From: Henriciella sp.
GTDB lineage: Bacteria; Pseudomonadota; Alphaproteobacteria; Caulobacterales; Hyphomonadaceae
NCBI GenBank assembly: GCA_013213785.1
Contig: JABSPZ010000005.1
Coordinates: 62,001-126,000 of the forward strand
Length of the DNA stretch: 64,000 bases
Direction of reading: 5' to 3'
Shown: piece after piece, positions 1-8,076 of the stretch
Position numbering within the stretch: position 1 is the first letter of the stretch
Layout: each line of letters opens with the position of its first letter
The notes under the pieces: model-generated
Seen by the model: the letters and a program-made list of their open reading frames with translations, nothing else
What the model was told of the DNA's origin: nothing
Database searches by the model: none
Position numbers and translations under genes: made by a program

Positions 1-87
1 GATCATGTCGGTGTCGACATTTACCATCAGCTTGCCCTTATCCATTAGGGGCGCAGCGGTTGAGCGGAGTTTTGTAAAGGCTTTCAT
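1..87 (-). CDS. leuD: 3-isopropylmalate dehydratase small subunit LeuD (5' end only, cut by window start)
   Basis: The first 29 residues are visible, opening MKAFTKLRSTAAPL and continuing to NVDTDMI. This matches the conserved LeuD N-terminus (MKxFTxLxGxAAPL...NVDTDxIIP). LeuD pairs with LeuC to isomerise 2- and 3-isopropylmalate in leucine synthesis. The ATG lies 9 nt after the stop of the VOC gene, so it should be the last visible gene of the leuC-GNAT-VOC-leuD run. A weak AGAG ribosome site precedes it. The rest of the gene lies outside the window, so completeness cannot be judged. Confidence 0.85.
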   Translation of the reverse strand, partial: MKAFTKLRSTAAPLMDKGKLMVNVDTDMI

Positions 88-96
88 AGGCTCTGC

Positions 97-936
97 TTAG
101 CGTGAGGTGTGGGCAATGAATAGGGTGGGAACGTTCTGGGTCCCGTTTCGCACCGTGAAGACGTCTGATCCCGGTTTGCGGCCGGCGCGGATTTCGCTGA
201 CATCCAGTCCGGCATTTGTCAGGCGCGCATGTGTGGCGGCGAGATCATCGGTTTCCCAGGTTAGACCCCAAATATGATCGGGCGCGGCGGGGTCTTGGTC
301 CTCTCCGAGCCGGTTGATGACTTCCAGCGTCAGTCCACCGAGCCGGAAAAACAAAAAGCGCGTTTTCCATTGCTCTGCGGTTCGATCGAGTGCGAAGCGC
401 AGACCAAGGCGCGCGCCATAGTTCGCGACGGCGCGTTCTGGGTTCGGCGTATTGATGACGAGATGGTCTAGCCCCGTCGCAGATCCTGGCGAAGGATGCG
501 CGGCAATCAGCGGGGCGTCGGTTTGCAGGACGAAGGTCTTAATCCCGGCCATCACCTGATCTGGGATCCGAAAGCGCTGCCAGCTGCGGGTTGCGCCCGT
601 ATCTTCATTGGTGCTATCGCCGTCGCTCATGTCGTCCGGGCGAAGGCCACGCCGCTTCATTTCATGATGATCCTGAGCGAGATCATCGGAGCGATAGACC
701 AGCGAGGTCAGGACCGCGCCGTCTTTTGTCATCTCTCTCAATTTAGAGGCGACATCGCCGTCTCCATTGGGAGCGAGAAGTTCGATCGCCGTGTTCCCGA
801 CAGCGAAAACGGAAGAGGCTGTGTCTGCGCTCTCGGCACGCCAAACGGGCTCCTCTCCCAGCAAAGTCTGATAGTTCGTGGTTGCAGTCTCGATTTCAGG
901 ACAAACGAGAACAAAATGGTCGAGGGATGTGATCAT
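97..936 (-). CDS. VOC-superfamily (glyoxalase-like domain) protein
   Basis: This 279-residue protein has two glyoxalase/bleomycin-resistance-type halves: one begins SLDHFVLVCPEIETA near residue 4, the other GLDHLVINTPNPERAVANY near residue 155. Both open with the metal-ligand His typical of VOC enzymes. The best family guess is the Glyoxalase_3-like type (PF13468-like); the substrate is unknown. Its ATG overlaps the TGA of the GNAT gene upstream (ATGA) and its stop is 9 nt before leuD, so it is translated within the leucine operon. That suggests, without proving, a link to metabolite repair or leucine synthesis. Confidence 0.8.
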   Translation of the reverse strand: MITSLDHFVLVCPEIETATTNYQTLLGEEPVWRAESADTASSVFAVGNTAIELLAPNGDGDVASKLREMTKDGAVLTSLVYRSDDLAQDHHEMKRRGLRPDDMSDGDSTNEDTGATRSWQRFRIPDQVMAGIKTFVLQTDAPLIAAHPSPGSATGLDHLVINTPNPERAVANYGARLGLRFALDRTAEQWKTRFLFFRLGGLTLEVINRLGEDQDPAAPDHIWGLTWETDDLAATHARLTNAGLDVSEIRAGRKPGSDVFTVRNGTQNVPTLFIAHTSR

Positions 937-1601
937 GACCGGAACGCCTCCAATCTCTGTTTCTGGTCGCCGGACGCGTCAAAGTTGTTCGGATTCAGCC
1001 ACGCTTCAAAAGCGGATTTGAGGGCGGGCCAATCCTCATCGGTCATCGCAAACCAGGCGGTATCGCGGTTCTTACCCTTAACGACCATATCATTGCGAAA
1101 CACGCCCTCGAATTGGAACCCAAACCGGGTGGCTGCGCGACGCGACGCGGCATTGTCATTGTGGCACTTCCATTCATAGCGGCGATAGCCGAGTTCTTCG
1201 AACATGTGGTGCGCCATCAGATACATGGCCTCGGTGGCTTCCGGTGTTCGCCGCAGCGCGCGCCCAAACGACACGCAGCCAACTTCAGCGCTGCCATGGG
1301 TTTCTCGAATGCGCATATATCCTGCCATGCCGAGAATGGTGCCATCCTTAACCTTACGGATAACAAGCAGCTCCCAACCGAATTCGGCGCAAACATGGGT
1401 TAAAGTTTTTTCAAACTGACCTTGGTCCTTGAACGGACCAATCGGCATATAGTCCCACAGGTCGGCAATGTCCGGGGCCGCGATGGCTTTGTAAAGGCCG
1501 TCAGCATGCGTGCTCCAATCCAGCGGTTCGAGCACCACACGCGGCCCCGTTAGAGGCCATTGCCCAGGCCGCTCACGGGCCGTCCAATCTGCTAGGCTCA
1601 C
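933..1601 (-). CDS. GNAT-family N-acetyltransferase (RimJ/RimL type)
   Basis: This is a 222-residue acetyltransferase. The core [21 protein letters not shown] is followed by [41 protein letters not shown] (split here by description) and [17 protein letters not shown], the usual acetyl-CoA and acceptor regions of RimJ/RimL-like GNATs. A longer open frame reaches 1781, but it runs through the 3' end of leuC. I chose the GTG at 1601 because it overlaps the leuC stop (GTGA), a standard coupling arrangement, and the protein then has normal family length. The acceptor is unknown. The gene lies between leuC and the VOC gene. Confidence 0.82.
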   Translation of the reverse strand: MSLADWTARERPGQWPLTGPRVVLEPLDWSTHADGLYKAIAAPDIADLWDYMPIGPFKDQGQFEKTLTHVCAEFGWELLVIRKVKDGTILGMAGYMRIRETHGSAEVGCVSFGRALRRTPEATEAMYLMAHHMFEELGYRRYEWKCHNDNAASRRAATRFGFQFEGVFRNDMVVKGKNRDTAWFAMTDEDWPALKSAFEAWLNPNNFDASGDQKQRLEAFRS

Positions 1602-2998
1602 CCGCCTATCACCCCAGTAATCGCGGCGCGGGCCGCGAGATGTGGGCTCATCAAGTGCGTACGACCGCCGCGCCCTTGGCGCCCCTCGAAGTTCCGGTTT
1701 GAGGTCGAGGCGCAGCGCTCTCCTGGCGAAAGGATGTCTGGGTTCATGCCGAGACACATTGAACATCCAGGCTCGCGCCATTCAAAGCCTGCCGCTTCAA
1801 AGATCTCGTCGAGGCCTTCGGCTTCGGCCTGCGCGCGTACCAGACCTGAGCCCGGGACAATCATGGCGCGCACGCCATCTGCGACTTTCGCAGACTTCGC
1901 AATATCTGCGACCGCGCGCAAATCTTCAATTCGAGAATTTGTACAGGATCCAATAAAAACACGCTGCACAGGGGTTCCCGCCAATTTCGCGCCCGCGTCT
2001 AAGCCCATATAGTCCAGAGCTCGTTCGGCGGCGGCCTTTTTGACCGGATCACTCATTGTAGCTGGGTTCGGAATTGCTGCTGAGAGGGGTATGGCCTGTT
2101 CCGGGCTGGTGCCCCACGTCACAGTCGGTTCAATCTCTGCGGCGTCGATTTCGATCATCTCATCCCAAGCGGCATCATCATCTGAGAATAGCGTGCGCCA
2201 ATGGCGCTCAGCGATTTCCCAGGCACCGCCTTTAGGTGTCGCGGGGCGGCCTTTCATGTATTCAAAAGTGACATCGTCCGGCGCAATCAGTCCAGCGCGG
2301 GCACCGCCTTCGATTGAAAGATTGCAGAGCGTCATGCGCCCTTCCATGGACAGCGCGCGGATCGCTTCGCCGCGATACTCCATAACGCAGCCTGTGCCGC
2401 CCGCCGTACCGATTTTCGCAATCAAGTGCAGCGCCAAGTCTTTCGCTGTGACGCCGTCTGCGAGTTTCCCGCGCACCTCGATCGCCATATTCTTCATCTT
2501 GCGGGCGCGTAGCGTTTGTGTTGCGAGCACGTGCTCAACTTCAGACGTACCAATCCCATGCGCCAGCGCGCCGAATGCGCCATGCGTCGACGTATGGCTG
2601 TCGCCGCATACGATTGTCATCCCTGGCTGCGTGCGCCCTTGCTCCGGCCCGACTACATGGACGATGCCATTATTGATGTGGCCCATAGGAAAGAACTCGA
2701 TGCCATGCTCTTCGACATTCCGCGTGAGCGCTTGCAGCTGGTTGCGCGCCGCCTCATCGCGAACGCCATCCAGGCCAAGTGCTTGATCTGCCGTCGGTGT
2801 ATTATGATCAGCCACAGCCAGTGTTAGATCAGGGCGCCGAACACCGCGACCTGCGGATTTCAAACCTGCAAAGGCCTGCGGAGTCGTGACTTCGTGGATG
2901 AGATGTAGGTCGATAAAAAGGAGCGCTTCACCCGTCGCCGCATCCTCGCGCACAACATGTTGGTTCCAAATTTTATCATAGAGCGTTTGTCCGGCCAT
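1598..2998 (-). CDS. leuC: 3-isopropylmalate dehydratase large subunit LeuC
   Basis: This 466-residue aconitase-family enzyme has full family length. The [4Fe-4S] ligands are Cys352 (FIGSCTNSR) and Cys412/Cys415 ([11 protein letters not shown]). The substrate motif [20 protein letters not shown] starts at residue 131. LeuC forms a heterodimer with LeuD and catalyses the second step of leucine biosynthesis in the cytoplasm. It leads a run leuC-GNAT-VOC-leuD whose junctions overlap or nearly touch. The preceding 66 bp between the upstream terminator and the ATG must hold the promoter; no clear leader peptide or attenuator is visible there. Confidence 0.97.
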   Translation of the reverse strand: MAGQTLYDKIWNQHVVREDAATGEALLFIDLHLIHEVTTPQAFAGLKSAGRGVRRPDLTLAVADHNTPTADQALGLDGVRDEAARNQLQALTRNVEEHGIEFFPMGHINNGIVHVVGPEQGRTQPGMTIVCGDSHTSTHGAFGALAHGIGTSEVEHVLATQTLRARKMKNMAIEVRGKLADGVTAKDLALHLIAKIGTAGGTGCVMEYRGEAIRALSMEGRMTLCNLSIEGGARAGLIAPDDVTFEYMKGRPATPKGGAWEIAERHWRTLFSDDDAAWDEMIEIDAAEIEPTVTWGTSPEQAIPLSAAIPNPATMSDPVKKAAAERALDYMGLDAGAKLAGTPVQRVFIGSCTNSRIEDLRAVADIAKSAKVADGVRAMIVPGSGLVRAQAEAEGLDEIFEAAGFEWREPGCSMCLGMNPDILSPGERCASTSNRNFEGRQGRGGRTHLMSPHLAARAAITGVIGG

Positions 2999-3064
2999 CT
3001 CAGTCCTACCTTTCAGCCGGGTGTATCAGCATGCGGCGGCTGTTTTCGCAAGCACCAGATAGAG

Positions 3065-3095
3065 AAAAGGGCTGGTCGGATTGCCCAACCAGCCC
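3065..3095 (-). terminator. Rho-independent terminator after the 76-aa repeat gene
   Basis: Read on the minus strand, an 8-bp stem GGGCTGGT/ACCAGCCC encloses an 11-nt loop and is followed by TTTT. It lies just downstream of the repeat-protein stop and separates that gene from leuC. Confidence 0.75.
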
Positions 3096-3137
3096 CGTTT
3101 CGATTGTTTTCCTGGCGCTATGCCAGCGAAGTTTTAC

Positions 3138-4544
3138 TTACTGGCAGTTACAAGGTGCGCCGATGTTCAGCACGACCAGGCTTGCCCGGACTGTTTCGTA
3201 GCGTGTTGCGTTCGTGACAGTCTCTGTTTTTGGAGTGACCTTACGGATCTCAACCGGCTGGATGATTTTCCGGTGAACCGGCTGATAGATATCGCGGTGT
3301 GTCACAGCCTCAAAATAGCTCTCAGAGCGCTCTTCTTGGTACTCTTCAGTGAGCTGAGGGATGTAGTTCACGACTGTGTCTGGAACAGAAACAGAGTTTG
3401 TCATGCCAGCGAGCGTTTCTGTCTCGTAGCGTGTCGCACGTGTTTCAGTTTCGGTGCGTCCGTTCAGAACTTCTTTCACAACCGGCTGGATCGTTGTGAC
3501 AACGACAGGCTGGATGATGTTACGTGTGACGTTGTCGATATAGACATCTTCAACTTCAAGAACCGTACGCTCAGTGACGCGTGGGGTAATGTTTTCAACA
3601 ACTTGCGGTGCTGCAACCGTTTCAACACGAACGGGAAGACGCTCTTCTTCATAGCGCGTCGCTTCCGTGATGCTTTCGGTCGTTCCACGAAGGATTTGAC
3701 GTTCGATTGGCTGAACTGTTGTGACGGTCTTCGGCTGATACACGTTACGGGTCGCGATGTAAGGAACAACGCGCTCTGTGATCTGCTCTTCGGTCACGGT
3801 TGTGATGTCTTCTGTGACGTTCTCAATCGTCGCTGGGATCTCAACTGAGTGACGCTGTACCGGTGCGGTACGCGTTTCATAGCGGATCTCGTTGGTGATT
3901 GTTTCGGTTACTGGGCGAATGATGCGGCGCTGAACAGGCACAACAGTTGTGCGCTCAACAGGCTGAATGATCTCGCGGCGTGTGATCGCGTCATAGTAAG
4001 TCTCTGTGACTTCTTCGACGGTCTCTGTCGTGACTTGCGGGATGTAATTCTCAACAACCGCTGGGACTTCGTCGCGCTCATAGCGTGTTGCCAGGCGGTT
4101 TGTTTCGTAGATGCGGTCTTCAGTGATGTCCTCAACAGACCCTTGAAGCACTTCTTGCGTAATTGGTTGGATCAGCGTGCGCTGAACTGGCTGAGTGATC
4201 TCACGACGCGTGACCGCATCGATGTACTCAGTTGTTTCTTCGATCTCTGTGCGTGTCTCGATCTGCTCATCGACATTCTCACAGCAATGTGTGGTTTCGA
4301 TCGCAGTTTCTGAGCCGGCGATATAGCGCACGTCAGTATCGGCACCGGTTGCGCCTGAGCGCGAGATGATGTCGCGGATCTCGTCGTCAGACAGAGCGCG
4401 ATCTGATGTGGATGCTCCGCTAGCGGCGTAACGCTCACCGGCTGCTTTGCCATCCCAGCTTGTTTGGTCGCCGTCCGCCATGGCGGTGAACGGAAGCAGG
4501 CTTACAGCTGCTATGCCGACAAAAATCGACTTTGAAAGTTTCAT
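3138..4544 (-). CDS. Exported protein with five 76-residue V/I/E/R/T-rich tandem repeats
   Basis: I do not recognise this family. The ATG at 4544 has a GGGGAAGAG ribosome site and starts a signal peptide (KLSK, hydrophobic core, AMA cleavage near residue 23), giving 468 residues. From about residue 95 to 452 a unit repeats five times: Y-[ID]-x-[AN]-VTRR-x-I-x-QPV, then I-x-PV, and 34-36 residues later ATRYE. The QP of each unit falls at 118, 194, 270, 345 and 421, a 75-76 residue period. Cysteine pairs flank the array (87-88, and 465/467 in the final APCNCQ). The alternating Val/Ile-Glu/Arg pattern suggests an extended beta-rich or fibrous structure and loosely recalls alveolin-type charged repeats (resemblance only). 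It has its own promoter region and terminator. Confidence 0.8.
   Translation of the reverse strand: MKLSKSIFVGIAAVSLLPFTAMADGDQTSWDGKAAGERYAASGASTSDRALSDDEIRDIISRSGATGADTDVRYIAGSETAIETTHCCENVDEQIETRTEIEETTEYIDAVTRREITQPVQRTLIQPITQEVLQGSVEDITEDRIYETNRLATRYERDEVPAVVENYIPQVTTETVEEVTETYYDAITRREIIQPVERTTVVPVQRRIIRPVTETITNEIRYETRTAPVQRHSVEIPATIENVTEDITTVTEEQITERVVPYIATRNVYQPKTVTTVQPIERQILRGTTESITEATRYEEERLPVRVETVAAPQVVENITPRVTERTVLEVEDVYIDNVTRNIIQPVVVTTIQPVVKEVLNGRTETETRATRYETETLAGMTNSVSVPDTVVNYIPQLTEEYQEERSESYFEAVTHRDIYQPVHRKIIQPVEIRKVTPKTETVTNATRYETVRASLVVLNIGAPCNCQ
3150..4260 (-). repeat. Array of five ~228-bp (76-codon) coding repeats
   Basis: Within the exported protein, five degenerate units repeat at 75-76 codon spacing. 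Landmarks are the motifs [AN]VTRR..I.QPV and ATRYE. The units differ in most positions, so the array is old rather than a recent slippage expansion. Edges are approximate. Confidence 0.75.
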
Positions 4545-4794
4545 GTCTCTCTTCCCCTTTTGTGCGACACTTGCTGCCGCTTGGCGGACGTGTTCTTCAG
4601 GATCCGGTCCATTTCGGGACAACCGCGTGTGCAACGCAAGAAACGCGCCTGTTGTTTCGTATAGGAAATGAGAGAGGTTTAACCAATCGGATTCCCCCGG
4701 TGCGGGAAAATCTACTGCTTTTTGAGTGATTTAACTGGCTGAAGAAGTCTTAAGGCGTACCGCGAAACGCAGGATATTTACCTTATCTGACATG
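4545..4794. other. Intergenic region upstream of the repeat protein gene
   Basis: About 250 bp without a credible gene. It holds a candidate promoter for the repeat gene (4658-4686) and a TTAA-N15-TTAA dyad (4731-4753). An open frame continues upstream of the repeat gene start in-frame, but its residues look non-coding and lack a signal sequence. Confidence 0.5.
4658..4686 (-). promoter_or_regulatory. Candidate housekeeping promoter of the repeat protein gene
   Basis: On the minus strand TTGGTT and TATACG are separated by 17 nt, about 110 nt before the ATG at 4544. The match to TTGACA/TATAAT is only partial and this is found by eye. Confidence 0.35.
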
Positions 4795-4823
4795 AAAAAC
4801 CCCGCTCTTTCGAACGGGGTTTA
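4795..4823 (-). terminator. Rho-independent terminator after rplS
   Basis: On the minus strand an AAACCCCG/CGGGGTTT stem with a 10-nt loop is followed by further T residues, 25 nt after the rplS stop. It should end the aroK-to-rplS transcript. Confidence 0.85.
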
Positions 4824-4847
4824 ATGTATCTGAGTTCGACTTTCGAA

Positions 4848-5417
4848 CTACGCTTCAGCGTCACCCTCTGGGGCGGCTTCTGCAGCAGCTGCTTCAGCTT
4901 CAGCGGCGGCGGCCGCAGCGGCTTCCTCGGCAGCTTTCGCTTTTGCAGCGGCTTCACGCTCTTTTGCAGCCTCTTCGCGGCGGGCAACTTTTGCTGCGTC
5001 GCGCTGACGGCGAAGTTCTGTTTTAGAGGTGGTGATCTCTGTGGTTTCCATACCGTGGCCAGTTGTCCGCTCCGCAATACGGGCAGATTTACCGCGGCGA
5101 TCGCGCAGATAGTAAAGTTTGGCGCGGCGAACGCGGCCTTTACGCTTCACTTCAATGCTTTCGATCATTGGTGATACAACCGGGAAAACCCGCTCGACGC
5201 CTTCACCGAATGAAATCTTACGCACTGTGAAGTTTTCATTCAGGCCTTGGCCAGCGCGTGCAATGCACACACCTTCGTAGCGCTGTACCCGCTCACGGTC
5301 GCCTTCTTTAATGCGAACGTTGACTGACAACGTATCGCCTGGCGAAAATTCTGGGATGGTTTTGCCAGCAGTGACGCGGGCAACTTCTTCAGCTTCAAGC
5401 TGTTCAATCATGTTCAT
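4848..5417 (-). CDS. rplS: 50S ribosomal protein L19 with acidic alanine-rich tail
   Basis: L19 sits at the 30S-50S interface. The core ([20 protein letters not shown]..., [40 protein letters not shown]) ends near residue 125. The remaining ~60 residues form a Lys/Arg- then Ala/Glu-rich extension, so the 189-residue protein is well above the usual ~115-130. I chose the ATG at 5417 because GGAGA lies 8 nt upstream; the in-frame ATG at 5411 is also possible. The start overlaps the 3' end of trmD by 14 nt, so the two are translationally coupled. Confidence 0.95.
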   Translation of the reverse strand: MNMIEQLEAEEVARVTAGKTIPEFSPGDTLSVNVRIKEGDRERVQRYEGVCIARAGQGLNENFTVRKISFGEGVERVFPVVSPMIESIEVKRKGRVRRAKLYYLRDRRGKSARIAERTTGHGMETTEITTSKTELRRQRDAAKVARREEAAKEREAAAKAKAAEEAAAAAAAEAEAAAAEAAPEGDAEA

Positions 5418-6132
5418 CGTCCGTCTCCGACGCTCGCAAATTGGGTCCATTTCGGAAAGCCGCCCATAAATCGGGTCGACGATGTTTTGTCAATGCCTGA
5501 CTCTGCTGATTCCTCCACTCATCGACAGCTTTATGATCGCCGGACAGAAGAACGTCTGGTGTAGAGCGATTTTCCCACTCTCTGGGGAGCGTATAATGCG
5601 GGTATTCGAGCAAGCCATTGCTGAAGCTCTCATCCTCAACGGAGGCGTGATTTCCCGCCACGCCTGGGATCAAACGCAGCGTCGCTTCTAACATCGCCAT
5701 GGCGGCAACATCGCCGCCCGCAAGAATGAAATCACCGAGCGAGACTTCTGTGAGATTGCGGCCCTCGATGACGCGTTGATCGAGTCCTTCGAAACGCCCG
5801 CAGAAAAAGGTTAGCCCCGGACCGCTTGCCCATGTTTCTGCGAGGGACTGAGAAAAGGGAATGCCGCGCGGGCTTGGGTAAATGATTGGGCACTCATTTG
5901 TTCCGGCATGATCGATGGCGGCCGCGGCAACATCGGGCCGTAGAACGAGGCCTGCGCCGCCGCCGGCCGGCTTCTCATCAACTTGGCGATGTTTGCCCAG
6001 GCCAAATTCGCGCAAGTCCACTGTGTTGAGGGACCAGAGCCCGTGCTTACGCGCGCGCTCCAGAATAGAGACGCCGAGCGGGCCTGGAAGCGTCTCCGGA
6101 TAAAGTGTGATGAAGGTCGCAGCAAAAGACAT
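5404..6132 (-). CDS. trmD: tRNA (guanine-37-N1)-methyltransferase TrmD
   Basis: This 242-residue SPOUT methyltransferase makes m1G37 in tRNAs and prevents +1 frameshifting. Visible motifs are [11 protein letters not shown] near residue 57, [16 protein letters not shown], the trefoil-knot SAM site [11 protein letters not shown], and the C-terminal region [13 protein letters not shown]. Its ATG overlaps the TAA of the glycosylase-like gene (TAATG), and it overlaps rplS downstream. The usual rpsP and rimM partners are not upstream; the glycosylase-like gene takes their place. Confidence 0.97.
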   Translation of the reverse strand: MSFAATFITLYPETLPGPLGVSILERARKHGLWSLNTVDLREFGLGKHRQVDEKPAGGGAGLVLRPDVAAAAIDHAGTNECPIIYPSPRGIPFSQSLAETWASGPGLTFFCGRFEGLDQRVIEGRNLTEVSLGDFILAGGDVAAMAMLEATLRLIPGVAGNHASVEDESFSNGLLEYPHYTLPREWENRSTPDVLLSGDHKAVDEWRNQQSQALTKHRRPDLWAAFRNGPNLRASETDDEHD

Positions 6133-6806
6133 TATGGCCCCACAGAGAGCGCAAGCACACGGGAGATGGTTGCCCGGGGGAGACCAGACTGTGCCTGAAG
6201 CTCATTAATCGCGGCATCGACGGCTCTCAGGGCCGTCTTGCTGGTTGCTGTTGGCTTATCTAGGACGCCCTCGCGCATCAGGGCCGCGCACACATCCTTC
6301 GACGCAATCCAATTGTCATAGCCTGAGAAGCGCAAGAAATATTGCGCCGTTGCGCCGCCGAGGCGGCTGCCATGCTTCCCGAGATGCGCGAGCAAACCGG
6401 CTTGGTCATTGCCAGGCCAGCCGCTGAGAAAGGCGCCAAAGCTGCCATGCTCTTTGGCCGTAGCGGTTATGAAGCGCGCATTTTCGATCGTCGCGGTGAT
6501 CTTTTGACCGTTTCGAACAATCGCAGCGTCAGAGAGGAGGCGGTCTAGGTCTTCATCAGCATAGAAGGCGACGCGATTGGGTTGAAAGCCGTCAAAGGCG
6601 GCCTCGAAGCCTGGCCACTTGTTGCGGATAACTTTCCAGCTGAAACCGGCGCTGAAGACCGCTTTCGCCATTTCGGCCAGATAGCGGTCATCGGTGACAT
6701 CCGTCAGGTCCTCGATGGCATGTTCACTATGCGCCATAGCAAGCACCTGCTCGCGCGAACCATGATGGCTCGCCGCCAGATCCAAGATTTGTTCGAATTT
6801 ACGCAT
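6132..6806 (-). CDS. DNA-3-methyladenine glycosylase I family protein (divergent Tag-like)
   Basis: The 224-residue protein aligns with Tag in the stretch AGFSWKVIRNKWPGFEAAFDGFQPNRVA, the segment ADEDLDRLLSDAAIVRNGQKI and the following helix with NARFI. Tag removes 3-methyladenine from alkylated DNA. However, the Tag glutamate before the AGLSW motif is replaced (VFSAGFSW) and only one cysteine remains, so the Tag zinc cluster cannot form. Activity on 3-methyladenine is therefore uncertain. The start is unclear: the ATG at 6806 is preferred over the GTG at 6818, and both overlap the upstream CNNM gene. The stop overlaps the trmD start. Confidence 0.75.
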   Translation of the reverse strand: MRKFEQILDLAASHHGSREQVLAMAHSEHAIEDLTDVTDDRYLAEMAKAVFSAGFSWKVIRNKWPGFEAAFDGFQPNRVAFYADEDLDRLLSDAAIVRNGQKITATIENARFITATAKEHGSFGAFLSGWPGNDQAGLLAHLGKHGSRLGGATAQYFLRFSGYDNWIASKDVCAALMREGVLDKPTATSKTALRAVDAAINELQAQSGLPRATISRVLALSVGP

Positions 6807-8076
6807 CTTGTGCGTCACGCTCCTCGCGCACCGGCATCACTTTCAAGCCTGTGATTTGGTTGCGGTTCTTGCGCGCGATGTCGAAACGATAGCCATAAAA
6901 CGCAAATCGCTGACCGGGTTCTGGGATGGTTTGCGCTTCGTGGATGACAAGCCCGGCAATCGTGACGGCCTCTTCGTCTGGCAACTCCCAGCCCATAGCG
7001 CGATTGAGGTCGCGAATAGTGACGCCGCCTTCAACATAGACCGAACCGTCTTCTTGTGGGCGTACACCGCGCACAACGACATCATACTCGTCGCGAATAT
7101 CGCCGACGATTTCTTCAAGAATATCTTCCAGCGTCACCAGCCCTTGCAGGGCGCCATATTCATCTACCACGAGCGCGAAATGGCTGCGTTTCTTCAAGAA
7201 CAGATCAAGCTGATCTTCTGCCGCCGTGGTTTCCGGGATGAACCAAGGGTCGCGGCAAATCTCGAGAATGTCGAGGCCAGACGTCTTCCCATTATTGCCC
7301 ACGATGGCGCGCAGCAGATCTTTGACGTGCAAGATACCGACAATCTCTTCCTGGTCGCCGCGGAACAGTGGCAATCGCGTGTGCGGGCTCGCAAGCGCTT
7401 GGCGGACAATCGCATCGGCGGACTGATCCGCATCAATCATGGTGATATTCTTGCGGTGGATCATGACCTCTTCGACGGTCATGTCTTTGAGGTCCAGCGC
7501 GCCAACCAGGCGGTGGCGCTTATTGGCGTCGAGGCCTTCTTCTGAATGGTGCAGGTCAATTGTCCCGCGAATATCATCCTCAGCCGTGACGGCATCATCC
7601 GGGGGTTTTACACCGAGCAAGCGCAGCGTCGTGTTTACGATGGCTTGGATACCGGCCACGATCCAACTCGCGATCGCAACAAAGCCTGCGATCGGTCTTG
7701 AGACCGTCATCGCCATCGCATCGGGGCGGGTGATCGCATACGTCTTCGGTAGCACTTCTGCGAAGACCAAAACCAGGACGGTCATGACGGCCGTCGCCAC
7801 TGCAACCCCGCTCGGCCCGGGCATCAAACTGACAAACAGGCTGGTCGCCAAGGCAGAGGCGAGAATGTTCACGAGATTATTGCCGAGGAGAATGGCGCCA
7901 ATCAGGCGCTCTCGGTCCGAAATGAGTTTGTTAACGAGACCAGCTCTCTGGTCGCCATCTTTCTCAAGTTGGTGCATCCGCGCGCGGCTCGCTGCCGTGA
8001 GCGCAGTTTCGGAGCCGGAAAAGAATCCGGACAGGCTGATAAGGACCAGAACGGTCAGTAAAGTGCCGATGATCAT
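6799..8076 (-). CDS. CNNM/CorC-type membrane protein (DUF21, CBS pair, CorC/HlyC domain)
   Basis: This 425-residue inner-membrane protein has the DUF21 transmembrane domain at the N-terminus (about residues 1-150, with FFSGSETALTAASRARM), a CBS-domain pair (about 205-330, including DADQSADAIVRQALASPHTRLPLF and EYGALQGLVTLEDILEEIVGDI in pieces) and a C-terminal CorC_HlyC domain. Relatives (CNNM, CorC, MpfA, YfjD) are implicated in Mg2+/Co2+ efflux or homeostasis. Its ATG overlaps the aroB stop by one base and its end overlaps the glycosylase-like gene. Confidence 0.9.
   Translation of the reverse strand: MIIGTLLTVLVLISLSGFFSGSETALTAASRARMHQLEKDGDQRAGLVNKLISDRERLIGAILLGNNLVNILASALATSLFVSLMPGPSGVAVATAVMTVLVLVFAEVLPKTYAITRPDAMAMTVSRPIAGFVAIASWIVAGIQAIVNTTLRLLGVKPPDDAVTAEDDIRGTIDLHHSEEGLDANKRHRLVGALDLKDMTVEEVMIHRKNITMIDADQSADAIVRQALASPHTRLPLFRGDQEEIVGILHVKDLLRAIVGNNGKTSGLDILEICRDPWFIPETTAAEDQLDLFLKKRSHFALVVDEYGALQGLVTLEDILEEIVGDIRDEYDVVVRGVRPQEDGSVYVEGGVTIRDLNRAMGWELPDEEAVTIAGLVIHEAQTIPEPGQRFAFYGYRFDIARKNRNQITGLKVMPVREERDAQDA

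Noticed and set aside
496-1179. 227-codon open frame on the plus strand
   Set aside because: It is antisense to the VOC and GNAT genes, which have clear family motifs; its composition is that of a shadow frame.
1602-1781. N-terminal extension of the GNAT gene
   Set aside because: It would run through the end of leuC; the GTG overlapping the leuC stop gives normal family length.
2040-2786. 248-codon open frame on the plus strand
   Set aside because: It is antisense to leuC, whose assignment is certain.
3081-3848. 255-codon open frame rich in Cys, Phe and Asn on the plus strand
   Set aside because: It is antisense to the repetitive exported protein and reflects its repeat structure; the minus-strand frame has a signal peptide, ribosome site and terminator.
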